From the NCBI GenBank assembly GCA_003153055.1, contig PMBV01000225.1, positions 1-30,539 of the forward strand: a DNA stretch of 30,539 nucleotides. The letters run 5' to 3'. The position numbers and the translations under genes are program-made. This document shows, piece after piece, positions 1-7,563 of the stretch. How positions within the stretch are numbered: position 1 is the first letter of the stretch; every line of letters starts with the position of its first letter. A model generated the notes under the pieces. The model saw only the letters and a list, made by a program, of their open reading frames with translations, was not told the DNA's origin and did not search any database. Source of the DNA: Myxococcales bacterium (GTDB taxonomy: Bacteria > Myxococcota > Myxococcia > Myxococcales > Myxococcaceae).

Positions 1-121
1 GCCGTTCAGTTGCAACGACGCAAGCACCGTGGCGACCGACCCCCCAACGTGGGCCACGCTTGTCAGGCCGCCCTCGACGCTGCATCCTCATGCCCGCCCA
101 ACCGGACCACGGAGACACGAC

Positions 122-493
122 ATGCACCACGGATGGCTCGTCATCGCAGGATTTTTCAGCCTCGCCGTCGCCTGGTTCCATGTGGTCATGGCGTTCATCC
201 CTCGACTCGCAAGGTATTTCGGGGCACCCGAACAACTGCTTTCAGCGGGGCGCGTGGCGTTCGCCTTGGTCACGCTGCTCATTGCGGCCATCTTCGCCCT
301 GTGGGGACTCTACGGCCTGTCGGGCGCGGGCTGGCTGGCGCCGCTGCCGCTGCTTCGTCCGGCGTTGGTCACGATCGGGGCGATCTACTTTTCCCGTGGC
401 GCTTTCATTCTGCCGCAGCTGCTCACCGTGACCAGGCTGGCGACGTTCAAGGTCCCGACTGAGCGACAGCAGGCGCGGGTGCGTTCACCGTAG
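122..493 (+). CDS. small multi-pass membrane protein, hypothetical
   Basis: A 123-residue protein beginning MHHGWLVIAGFFSLAVAW. I chose the ATG at 122 because GGAG sits six bases upstream (GGAGACACGAC) and the hydrophobic sequence begins right after it; an upstream in-frame start at 29 would add a polar, non-membrane stretch. Three or four hydrophobic segments are visible at about residues 4-26, 43-66, 70-90 and 90-112, so it is very likely an inner-membrane protein. The family was not recognised and no catalytic motif is visible. The last residues (VPTERQQARVRSP) are polar and overlap the first bases of the helicase remnant that follows, so the original C-terminus may have been changed by the rearrangement that brought that remnant here. 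The gene is real with fair confidence; its function is unknown. Confidence 0.6.
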   Translation: MHHGWLVIAGFFSLAVAWFHVVMAFIPRLARYFGAPEQLLSAGRVAFALVTLLIAAIFALWGLYGLSGAGWLAPLPLLRPALVTIGAIYFSRGAFILPQLLTVTRLATFKVPTERQQARVRSP

Positions 494-1232
494 AACTGAA
501 GGAGTCGGGTGCGACGGTCCAGGACTTCCTCAAACACCTTAACCCAGCCTGGAATCTCGTCGGCCGCGTTCACTTCAACCTGGCCGAGAACCGCAAGGAC
601 CAGGAAGCACCGTTCGCGTTTCTGGCCACCTACACCAGCCGCCTGTCGAGCCACGGCAAGGCACAGCACCTGCCCCTCGGCCAAGCGTTACGCGAATACG
701 CGGGTGCGTCCAACAAGCAGCGACTGCTGTCGTTGCTGCTTCCGGTACAGCGGGCGGCCGAGACCTGCGCGTGGCTGCGCCAGATGGTCGACGCGGGCGA
801 GATCTTTCATCCTCTGCGCTGGACGCCCGACGAGGCGTTTCGACTACTGGGCGACGCCGCTGCTTTGGAAAGCGCGGGCGTGGTGCTGCGCATGCCGGCG
901 GGGTGGAAAGCGAACCGCCCGTCCCGGCCCCAGGTCACAGCCATCGTCGGTGGCAAGCCGGCGGTCGGCGTGGGCAAGGATGCCCTGCTCGACTTTAGGA
1001 TGCAGGTTACGCTCGACGGCGAGGCCCTGACGGAAACCGAGCTGCCCAGCTTCTCAACGCCACCAGCGGCCTGGCCATGGTACGCGGCCGCTGGGTCGAG
1101 ATCGATCGCGAGCGGCTCGAAGCCATGATGCAGCAGTACCGCAAGGCTGAGCAGCTTGCCGCTGAGGGCGGGATGACCTTTTGCCGAGGCCATGCGCCTG
1201 TCGCCAGTTTGTGGAACTACTCGACCGCCTGC
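463..1232 (+). pseudogene. SNF2-family helicase remnant, truncated with two frameshifts
   Basis: Reading from 463 gives about 200 residues with the character of the N-terminal part of large bacterial SNF2 helicases, including LATYTSRLSSHGKAQHLPLG, GEIFHPLRWTPDEAF and a DUF3670-like stretch (TAIVGGKPAVGVGKDALLDF). No start codon or N-terminus is present, and a stop lies just upstream at 460-462. Near 1048-1055 the homology moves into another frame (QLLNATSGLAMVRGRWVEID, then RERLEAMMQQYRKAEQLAAE). Near 1181 it moves again, from GMTF to AEAMRL. After about 1230 nothing family-like remains, so the RecA-like ATPase core is wholly absent. Intact members are usually around 1000 residues. I infer a dead fragment from an old insertion or deletion event. 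The family match is from memory of conserved motifs; the frame changes are read directly. Confidence 0.8.
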
Positions 1233-1282
1233 CGTAGGACATGGCCGTCCCACGAGTTCAGCGGACGCCGTCCATCCGCACA

Positions 1283-3403
1283 TCATCTTGTTGGACCCTT
1301 GCCAGGCTTGGAGTGCCATTTGGACTTGGGCGCCCCGGCTGCGACGCCCGGACGAGTCGGTCGCGGATGCAAGCGATCCCGTGCTGGGCTGCCGGAGGTC
1401 TCTTCGCGCGGAAATCGGCCGAAGCTCGCCTGCGGCCGTGCCGGGTGCCGGCGCCAGGTCCCCTTGGCGGGACCTTGGCTGGAAGGGCGAGCCGAGCCGG
1501 CACGATGTTCGAATCGGGAAGGCACCGTGGTCTTGCCGGCAGGATGCTCGTGGCCGGGCCCTGGTTTGCTGGCCGTGTGTTTGCGTTTGGGGGGAGCGTA
1601 GCCTTGCTGCTCGATCTCGCATTCCGCGACTCCGAGCGCCGTCGCGAAGTCGGGAACGGCCGCCAGCGGCGGCTTTCGTGTTTCAGCAGAGGGACGCCTC
1701 ACCGGCTTGGCGGGTGCGGCGGGGGCCGGCCGGTGGGCGTGTCCCGCGGTCGCGAGCTCCATGTGGACGTGCGGGGCGCGCGGATCAGTCTGCGCTGCCG
1801 CCAGCGCGAAGTCCTTGGCGGCGTCACCGGAAATCTCGAATTCACTGTGATCGGCAAGAACCCGAATCGCGCCAACCTCGCGCCGGGTGACGCCGCCGCG
1901 GCGACATATGAGGGGCAAGAGCCAGCCCGGTTCGGCACGGCTTTCTTGCCCAAGGTTCACGCGAAACACGACTGCGTCGTGGGAAAACTCGGCGCGCGAA
2001 ACCGGGGGCCTGCCGTCCGCGCGGAAGCGGTCGCTCCCCTTGGGCATGCGAGCATCCACAGGCTGCAGCTCTTCGCCCTTGGGCATGCGCTGCAGTTCAC
2101 GGCAGAGAAGCAGGAACAGGAGCCGGTCCTTCACTATGTTTTGGCCGAGTCGCTCCGCCATGGCCTGGACCGCGGCACTGGGCTCGCCCGCAGCCTCGGT
2201 CCGCAGCGTGTCCTCCAGGCGCTTTTCACTTAGCACCCTGATCTCCTTGGCACCAGGGGCGTTGGTCCAGGAGAACTCAACTCTTGCACACGACAGCAAG
2301 CGCTCGGCTTTGCGCCGCTCAGCCAGATTGGCAATCAGCACGCTGGTACCCTTGCGGCCAGCACGTCCGGTGCGGCCGCTCCGGTGCGTGAGCGCCTCCG
2401 CGTTCAGCGGGAGATCGGCGTGCACGACCAGATCCACCTCGGGCAGATCCAGTCCGCGCGCCGCCACGTTCGTGGCCACCAGGATCTGCGCCTCACCCGC
2501 GCGCAGGGCTGCCAGTGCACGGTTGCGCTCCGCCTGAGCGCGATCTCCGGATAGCACGACGGCGCGAAAGCCCTGGCGCAAGAGCTCGCGGTGCAGATCG
2601 GCCACGCCCTCGCGAGTCGTACCAAAGACGATGGCGCGCTCGTCGGGATTGTTGCGGAGAACATTGATGACCGCTTTGCCTCGGTCGCCCATGGCCACCA
2701 GGTGCGCCACATGGCGGATATCCTCATGGCTGGAACCTTCGCCCAACGTCTTCGCGTCAATGCGGGAAGCATCCTTCTGGTAGCCCGCAGCCAGCGCGAG
2801 AATCGGCCGGGGCAGTGTGGCCGAGAACATATGGGTGCGCGCGCGCGCCGTTGCCGCCCCGAGGATTGTCTCGAGATCCTCATGGAATCCCATGTCCAGC
2901 ATCTCGTCGGCCTCATCGAGCACCACGAAGCGCACGCCGCCCAGCCTGAGTGTCTTCTTGCGCACGTGGTCGAGGACGCGCCCAGGGGTGGCGACCACCA
3001 CGTCGACGCCCGTCTTCAGCACCTTGACCTGGTGGTACAGCTCCTGGCCCCCGAACACCGCGGCGACCAGGAGGTTGCGGCCGCGCCCGTAGGTGCGAAT
3101 CGCCTCGGCCACCTGCATGGCGAGCTCACGGGTGGGGACCAGCACCAACGCCCGGGTGCCGAAGGGCTCACGGGCCGAGCGCTCGAGGCGTTCGACCAAG
3201 GGGAGCGAGAAGGCGGCGGTCTTGCCGGTGCCGGTGGCGGCCTGGCCCAGCACGTCGCGGCCAGCCAACAGGTGGGGGATCGTCTCCCGCTGAATGGGGG
3301 TTGGCTCTTCGTAGCCCAGCTCCTTGATCACCTTCTGGAGCTCGGGAGACAACGCGAAGGACTCGAAGCCACCCAGGGGTACGGTGCTTTCCATGGCGGC
3401 CAC
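1283..3403 (-). CDS. DEAD-box ATP-dependent RNA helicase with DbpA-type RNA-binding domain
   Basis: A 706-residue helicase that remodels RNA using ATP. Motifs run in order: Q motif (Gln38), motif I AATGTGKT at residues 55-62, PTRELA, TPGRV, motif II DEAD at 163-166, SAT, then in the second RecA domain ATNVAARGLDL and HRSGRTGRAGRKG. A domain resembling the DbpA/CsdA C-terminal RNA-binding domain follows (VFRVNLGQESRAEPGWLLPL onward). The last 130 or so residues are a Pro/Ala/Lys/Arg-rich disordered tail, common in ribosome-assembly or cold-induced helicases. The start is GTG at 3403, directly after an in-frame TAG; ATG at 3394 is equally possible. Third-position GC falls in the tail compared with neighbouring genes. 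It lies downstream of recR on the same strand with a 144-base gap. The exact substrate cannot be told; DeaD/CsdA and DbpA are both candidates. Confidence 0.93.
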   Translation of the reverse strand: MAAMESTVPLGGFESFALSPELQKVIKELGYEEPTPIQRETIPHLLAGRDVLGQAATGTGKTAAFSLPLVERLERSAREPFGTRALVLVPTRELAMQVAEAIRTYGRGRNLLVAAVFGGQELYHQVKVLKTGVDVVVATPGRVLDHVRKKTLRLGGVRFVVLDEADEMLDMGFHEDLETILGAATARARTHMFSATLPRPILALAAGYQKDASRIDAKTLGEGSSHEDIRHVAHLVAMGDRGKAVINVLRNNPDERAIVFGTTREGVADLHRELLRQGFRAVVLSGDRAQAERNRALAALRAGEAQILVATNVAARGLDLPEVDLVVHADLPLNAEALTHRSGRTGRAGRKGTSVLIANLAERRKAERLLSCARVEFSWTNAPGAKEIRVLSEKRLEDTLRTEAAGEPSAAVQAMAERLGQNIVKDRLLFLLLCRELQRMPKGEELQPVDARMPKGSDRFRADGRPPVSRAEFSHDAVVFRVNLGQESRAEPGWLLPLICRRGGVTRREVGAIRVLADHSEFEISGDAAKDFALAAAQTDPRAPHVHMELATAGHAHRPAPAAPAKPVRRPSAETRKPPLAAVPDFATALGVAECEIEQQGYAPPKRKHTASKPGPGHEHPAGKTTVPSRFEHRAGSARPSSQGPAKGTWRRHPARPQASFGRFPREETSGSPARDRLHPRPTRPGVAAGAPKSKWHSKPGKGPTR

Positions 3404-3547
3404 CTAGCCCGGATCGGGACCCGGTGCCACGCTCGAAGGGCTCAAAGGGGTGGCTTTGGGGCCCGTGGCAGCTCTGACCCTCCACGCAGAGGCGCCAGAA
3501 GTGGGCTTGATCAGCGCAGCCCAGCTCGGGTCGCGGGCGGCGTCGGT

Positions 3548-4150
3548 CTACAGGTCTCTGCGAGCGGCCAAGGCGCGGGCGAGCGTGGCCTGGTCCGCGA
3601 ACTCCAGGTCGCCACCCATCGGGAGGCCTTGCGCGAGGCGGGTCACCTTGAGGCCGATGGGCTTGAGCAAGCGGGTCAGGTACAGGGCCGTCGCCTCCCC
3701 TTCCACGTCAGGGTTGGTGGCCACGATGATCTCCTCGACCGGCGAGTCGCTCAGGCGGCTGAGGAGCTCCTTGATGCGGAGCTGCTCGGGGCCGATGCCC
3801 TCGAGGGGCGAGAGGACGCCGTGGAGCACGTGGTAGCGGCCCTTGAACTCGCGGGTTCGCTCGATGGCCAGCTCGTCGGCGATGCCCTCGACGACGCAGA
3901 CGACGCGATCGTCTCGCCGGGCGTCGGTGCAGAAGCCGCACTGCGACCCCTCAGGGCCGTCGTGCAAGCTGAAACACCGGGGGCACAGCTTCACGCGATC
4001 CACCACCTCGACCAGAGCCTCGGCCAGCGCGCGGGCGTAGTCGGGCGGCGAGCGCAGCACGTGAAAGGCCAGCCGCTGGGCCGTCTTCTCACCGATGCCC
4101 GGCAAGCGGGCGAACTGCGCCACCAGCCGATTGAGCGCGTCAGGCGTCAT
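3548..4150 (-). CDS. recR: recombination mediator protein RecR
   Basis: A 200-residue protein of normal RecR length. RecR acts with RecO (and RecF) to load RecA on single-stranded DNA at gaps. The helix-hairpin-helix lies at residues 16-30 (LPGIGEKTAQRLAFH). The zinc finger has all four cysteines, C56, C59, C71 and C74. The Toprim domain follows (VVEGIADELAIE, then ATNPDVEGEATALYL), and the C-terminus has the family's GLPMGGDLEFAD stretch. The start ATG at 4150 lies five bases after the ybaB stop, so the two genes are almost certainly cotranscribed. The order dnaX-ybaB-recR is widely conserved, which supports the call. Confidence 0.97.
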   Translation of the reverse strand: MTPDALNRLVAQFARLPGIGEKTAQRLAFHVLRSPPDYARALAEALVEVVDRVKLCPRCFSLHDGPEGSQCGFCTDARRDDRVVCVVEGIADELAIERTREFKGRYHVLHGVLSPLEGIGPEQLRIKELLSRLSDSPVEEIIVATNPDVEGEATALYLTRLLKPIGLKVTRLAQGLPMGGDLEFADQATLARALAARRDL

Positions 4151-4155
4151 GGGCT

Positions 4156-4473
4156 TTAGGTGACGCCGGGGATCTTCACACCGCCGGAGACCTTGGACAG
4201 CTCCTTCTGCATGTGATCCTTGCTGGCGGTGAGGGCGGCGTTGACCGCGGCGATGAGCAGGTCTTCCAGCATCCCCGGGTCGCTGGGGTCGACCACCTTG
4301 GGGTCGAGCTTGATGCTCTTGATGGCCTGGGCGCAGGTCGCGGTGACGGTGACCAGCCCGTCACCCGACTTTCCTTCCACGGTCTCTTCCGCCAGCTCGA
4401 GCTTCCGCTTCTCGATCTTCTCGGTCAGCTTGTTGGCTTGCCGGATGAAGTAGTTGAGGTCGACGCCTGGCAT
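4156..4473 (-). CDS. ybaB: YbaB/EbfC family nucleoid-associated protein
   Basis: A 105-residue small DNA-binding protein of the YbaB/EbfC family, which forms dimers that coat and bend DNA and is usually cotranscribed with recR. The N-terminal helix (NYFIRQANKLTEKIEKRKLE) is followed by the central beta region GDGLVTVTATCAQAIKSIKL and the VDPSDPGMLEDLLIAAVNAA helix, which is typical. I chose ATG at 4473 because GGAG lies five bases upstream and the family begins here. The frame stays open upstream to 4863, but that extension is Pro/Arg/Ser-rich and unlike the family. The gene is followed by recR after five bases. A 970-base gap with paired palindromes lies upstream, so it probably has its own promoter rather than depending on dnaX. 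Confidence 0.94.
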   Translation of the reverse strand: MPGVDLNYFIRQANKLTEKIEKRKLELAEETVEGKSGDGLVTVTATCAQAIKSIKLDPKVVDPSDPGMLEDLLIAAVNAALTASKDHMQKELSKVSGGVKIPGVT

Positions 4474-4806
4474 GGGGGCTCCGCTTTCGATGCTCGAAGA
4501 AGATGACGCGGGCTCTCCTACCTCAAACCGGTGGTCGATACCAATGGGCCGCGCACTGCCCGGTCGTTCAGCTGCCACCCCGAATTGGGGCCACGAGCCA
4601 GGCGGTGTCGAGGTTCGCGGTGGGGTCGATGGGCCCGTCGTCGCAGGGAAGGCGAGTGGGGTCTGGGGTGGACGATCGTCCGTGCCCGAGCGGTCAGCTC
4701 CTCGGCGCCAACCGGCACGTCGAAGGGAGCTCGGTCTCGAATCGCCGGCACTGCGCGTTCGACCGCGGGTGCCGGGAGCCTCCCCTGTGTGTGGGTCACC
4801 GGAGCT

Positions 4807-4842
4807 GTCATCACTGTTGACGCGTCTGTCATCCGTGATGAC
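4807..4842. promoter_or_regulatory. paired palindromes GTCATC-N3-GWTGAC, possible operator
   Basis: Two 15-base sites lie 21 bases apart, start to start (two helical turns). GTCATCACTGTTGAC at 4807-4821 is a palindrome with one arm mismatch, and GTCATCCGTGATGAC at 4828-4842 is a perfect 6+3+6 palindrome. Equal spacing on one face of the helix suits a dimeric regulator bound in tandem. They lie 334-370 bases upstream of the ybaB start. The binding protein is unknown. Confidence 0.45.
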
Positions 4843-4910
4843 GGCTCCGGCAGACCTCGCCACCCAGACCGACTCCGAGGCGCGGTCGAGGGCGAGGCTC
4901 CATTGGAGCC

Positions 4911-4960
4911 GACAACAAGGTTGTCGCGATCAGACGCCCAAAAGCGACAACTAGGTTGTC
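4911..4960. promoter_or_regulatory. paired perfect palindromes GACAAC-N3-GTTGTC, likely operator
   Basis: GACAACAAGGTTGTC occupies 4911-4925 and GACAACTAGGTTGTC occupies 4946-4960. Both are perfect 6+3+6 palindromes. The dyad extends by G:C pairs outward: CGACAAC/GTTGTCG in the first, GCGACAAC/GTTGTCGC in the second. Start-to-start spacing is 35 bases. Two near-identical 17-19 base dyads in non-coding DNA ahead of ybaB strongly suggest a transcription-factor operator. I do not recognise the cognate regulator. Confidence 0.6.
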
Positions 4961-5386
4961 GCACCAAAAGTCGGGCACACGGCCGGGGTGGTCCTCCGCG
5001 GACGGCGCTCGCGCGAGTCGATGAGCACGTGGCGGCACTCGAGCTGCGAGCGCGCCTTGAGGTGCGATGGAGGTGCTGGCGACCCGAGAGCGAGGTGAGG
5101 ACAGATGAGAAGGCACGCGACCATGCACCGATCGACCGACCGGACGAGGGGCTCGTGATGCTCGCCCAGAGCCTCCGCCAGCCCGTCTTCACTCGACCCA
5201 CGCCCTGAGCCCTTCCCGTGCCCCGTGCCCAGGGCCTCGCCTGACTCCCCAGGGCCCGCGGTGCTCGTGCGAACGGCGGCGCCCGCACCAGCCCGAGCGC
5301 TGCCAGCTCAACCTCACGCTCTCGGCCGACCGCGCAGCAGTGTCGTGGAGTGGCTGGTCAAGCTCGGTGGCTGGGGGTCAGGGCCA

Positions 5387-5407
5387 AATGGAAGAGCAGC
5401 TTCCATT
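5387..5407 (-). terminator. possible hairpin after dnaX
   Basis: AATGGAAG and CTTCCATT form a perfect 8-bp stem with a five-base loop, 35 bases past the dnaX stop on the minus strand. No real T-run follows, so termination is only a suggestion; it is the only AT-rich stem in the gap. Confidence 0.3.
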
Positions 5408-5441
5408 CGTGCCGCCGTGATCGGCGCAGGAGCGTTGCGTT

Positions 5442-6260
5442 TCACTCCTCGGACGGTTCGTCTGCCGGAGGCGGGCCTGCCGGAGGCTCGGGCGCCGACT
5501 CGAGGACCTGAATGTGCTCGATGCTGCCGCCGAGGTGACGGAGCACCGCCCGAGTGCCCGGGTGCTCGCGGACCTTCGCCTCGATGATTCGCTCCCGAGT
5601 CGCGCGATCGGCTGCCTCGACCTCGGCGATCGAACGCGGCGCGCTCTGGAAGGCCTGGGGGTTCGAGTCTTCGATGAGCTTCAGCGGCCGCCCGAGCGCC
5701 TTGCTGAGCTCGCCTTCGACCAGCGAGCGGCTCATGCCCACGACCTGCGAGCGATGAAAGGCCGCGTCGGCTGCGAAGGCGATGCGCGCGCCCTCCGGCG
5801 TGAAGCCGAGGAAGCGGGCGAAGGAAAGAGACTTGCCGTGGCGCGGAGAGATCTGCCGAACGGACTCCACGGCTCGGGACCAGCGATCGTGATCGCTCGG
5901 GGGCGGGGCGGACGGTGCCGGCCCGGCTGCATCGGCCTCCCCTTCGTCGTCGGGCTGCCCTGCGCCGCTGGATGGAAGCTCGACCGAGGCCGCGCTCCTC
6001 AGGCCCGACGGAGGAGCCGCGGCGGCGTCGCGTCGTGGAGCCCCCGCGTTCGAGGCAGCGCCCTGTGCGTTCTCCTGTGTCTGGGCGGAGGCCGCGGCTG
6101 GAGGTTGGGTCGTCTGGACTCCCGCCGTCGCTGATCTCGACGAAGCCATCGGACTGGGCGCGGCAATGGGTGTTCGTGCCGCCGCCGCTACGGTCGACGG
6201 CGAACCGGCCCCGACGCCCGGAGCCTCTCGGGGCGCCGGTGAAATCGAGCGCTCAGGCCC
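5442..6260 (-). CDS. dnaX: DnaX tau-specific C-terminal part, reached by +1 frameshift from dnaX
   Basis: This frame has no family-like start of its own. It continues the dnaX reading frame after a +1 shift near 6261 and adds 272 residues. The first half is a long Ala/Pro/Ser linker. The second half (from about SDHDRWSRAVESVRQISPRH, then ALGRPLKLIEDSN) resembles the DnaX C-terminal domain, which in tau binds the replicative polymerase. Joined at TTT CGG, the full protein would be 669 residues, a normal tau length. The first internal ATG is at 6149, inside the linker; translation from there would give a 235-residue orphan domain, which I think unlikely. The split could be programmed frameshifting, a recent mutation, or a sequence error. 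The sequence alone does not settle which. Confidence 0.75.
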   Translation of the reverse strand, partial: GPERSISPAPREAPGVGAGSPSTVAAAARTPIAAPSPMASSRSATAGVQTTQPPAAASAQTQENAQGAASNAGAPRRDAAAAPPSGLRSAASVELPSSGAGQPDDEGEADAAGPAPSAPPPSDHDRWSRAVESVRQISPRHGKSLSFARFLGFTPEGARIAFAADAAFHRSQVVGMSRSLVEGELSKALGRPLKLIEDSNPQAFQSAPRSIAEVEAADRATRERIIEAKVREHPGTRAVLRHLGGSIEHIQVLESAPEPPAGPPPADEPSEE

Positions 6261-6267
6261 GAAAGGT
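6253..6267 (-). promoter_or_regulatory. candidate +1 ribosomal frameshift site in dnaX
   Basis: Read on the minus strand the site is ACC TTT CGG GCC TGA. A Phe-tRNA on UUU can slip one base forward onto UUC with full pairing, leaving GGG in the A site and entering the tau frame. The same UUU CGN arrangement is the known +1 site of influenza PA-X (UCC UUU CGU). A stop two codons on fits a gamma/tau switch. Both frames are open for some 25 codons before the stop, so the exact crossing point is not fixed. Confidence 0.45.
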
Positions 6268-7452
6268 GCTGGGGCCGGAGCGACCCCCGGACGCTCCGAC
6301 CGCGGTGCTCGCTCCCTGGCCAGCGGCGAGCCGCTCGACGCGAGAAATGAGCTCGGGAATCGATGCCGCGGGCGCCAGATGCACGCCCTTGAGCAGCGCC
6401 ATCTCGAGCGCCAACCTGGGCTGCGGCGCCCGCGCGATCTCCCATACCGCGCCGTGAACGACGTCGAACAGACGCGCGAGCTGCGGCAGCTCGGCGTCGC
6501 GGGCCAGCGCGACCACCGCCTGGCGATCGGCGTCGGCCAGCTCGTCGGGCGCGTTGCCGGTGGCCTTGGCCACGAACAGGTGCCTCAGGTAGAGCGCCAG
6601 ATCCTCGGCGAGTTGCCGCATGTCCACGCCCTGGTTCCACAGCTCCTCGGTCTTCTCGAGGAGCACCTTGGCATCGGCCTTCACCAGCGCCGCCGCGCAG
6701 GCCTGAATGATGGTGCGGTCGATGGCCCCCAGCGCCTCGGCCACCTCGGCGTCAGTTGGGTTGTTGCCGCTCGCCGAGAGCACCTGGTCGAGCAGCGAGA
6801 GCGAGTCGCGCATGCCGCCCTCCGACTGGCGGACGATGAGCGAGAGCGCGCTGTCCGACACCTGCACCGCCTCCTTGGCGCAGATCTCCTTGAGCCGGCC
6901 CAGCATGGCCGCGGCCGAGATGCGCCGGAAGTTGTGCCGCTGGCACCGCGACAGAATCGTGTCCGGCAGCTTGTGCGGCTCGGTGGTGGCGAAGATGAAC
7001 TTCACGTGCCCGGGTGGTTCCTCGAGCGTCTTGAGCAGCGCGTTGAACGCCGCCTGCGACAGCATGTGAACCTCGTCGATGATGTAGATGCGGTACCGGT
7101 CTCGCTGAGGCAGGTACTTGGCGTTCTCGCGAATCTCGCGCACGTTCTCGACGCCGTTGTTCGACGCGCCGTCGATCTCCGCCACGTCGGTCGAGGTGCC
7201 GTCGCGAATCTCGGTGCAGGCCCGGCAGACCCCACATGGCGTCGCGGTCGGCCCCGTCTCGCAGTTCAGCGCCCTCGCCAACAGCCGCGCCGCCGTCGTC
7301 TTCCCCACGCCTCGAGGCCCCGCGAAGAGGTACGCGTGGGCCACGCGATCGAGCTTGATCGCGTTCTCGATCGTCTTGACCACGTGCTCTTGCCCGGTCA
7401 TCTCTTCGAAGGCCTGGGGGCGGTACTTGCGGGCGAGAACGGTGTAGCTCAT
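6253..7452 (-). CDS. dnaX: DNA polymerase III clamp-loader subunit DnaX, gamma/tau N-terminal frame
   Basis: A 399-residue AAA+ ATPase, the motor subunit of the clamp loader that opens the beta sliding clamp. Walker A GPRGVGKT is at 45-52. Zinc cysteines are C64, C73, C76 and C79, the same spacing and numbering as I recall for E. coli. Walker B has D126 and E127, and the arginine finger lies in SRC (R169). Domain III follows (LISRVERLAAG). The frame ends in a low-complexity linker at TGA 6253-6255. The product therefore has the length and domains of the gamma form, and the tau part continues in the +1 frame. ATG at 7452 starts the conserved MSYTVLARKYRPQ; longer upstream open sequence runs antisense to the peptidase gene. 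The gene is divergent from the peptidase with a 111-base gap that must hold both promoters. Confidence 0.95.
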   Translation of the reverse strand: MSYTVLARKYRPQAFEEMTGQEHVVKTIENAIKLDRVAHAYLFAGPRGVGKTTAARLLARALNCETGPTATPCGVCRACTEIRDGTSTDVAEIDGASNNGVENVREIRENAKYLPQRDRYRIYIIDEVHMLSQAAFNALLKTLEEPPGHVKFIFATTEPHKLPDTILSRCQRHNFRRISAAAMLGRLKEICAKEAVQVSDSALSLIVRQSEGGMRDSLSLLDQVLSASGNNPTDAEVAEALGAIDRTIIQACAAALVKADAKVLLEKTEELWNQGVDMRQLAEDLALYLRHLFVAKATGNAPDELADADRQAVVALARDAELPQLARLFDVVHGAVWEIARAPQPRLALEMALLKGVHLAPAASIPELISRVERLAAGQGASTAVGASGGRSGPSTFRA

Positions 7453-7563
7453 GCTCAGGCTTGTACCCGAAGCGGCTCCTAAGGCGTACGCCTCTTTCGT
7501 CGCCAGGTCTTCGAAGCTGGCGCAGCGATAGGCCCCGTGGGCTCGGTCGAGTAGAAGCCCCGC

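Larger units (their letters stand above)
4474..5441. other. long intergenic region between dnaX and ybaB, no convincing gene
   Basis: These 968 bases contain several open frames on both strands. None has family-like sequence, a good ribosome site or a protein-like composition; they are rich in Arg, Pro, Ser and Gly, as expected from random high-GC DNA. The stretch holds two pairs of short palindromes (4807-4842 and 4911-4960) and one hairpin just after dnaX (5387-5407). It probably carries the promoter and leader of ybaB-recR, which read leftward. A decayed gene cannot be excluded. Confidence 0.5.

Noticed and set aside
2591..4159. A 522-codon plus-strand open frame
   Set aside because: It is antisense to the DEAD-box gene and recR, both of which show full motif sets.
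4474..4863. In-frame open extension upstream of ybaB (about 130 codons)
   Set aside because: Composition is Pro/Arg/Ser-rich and unlike YbaB, and a good ribosome site precedes the family start at 4473.
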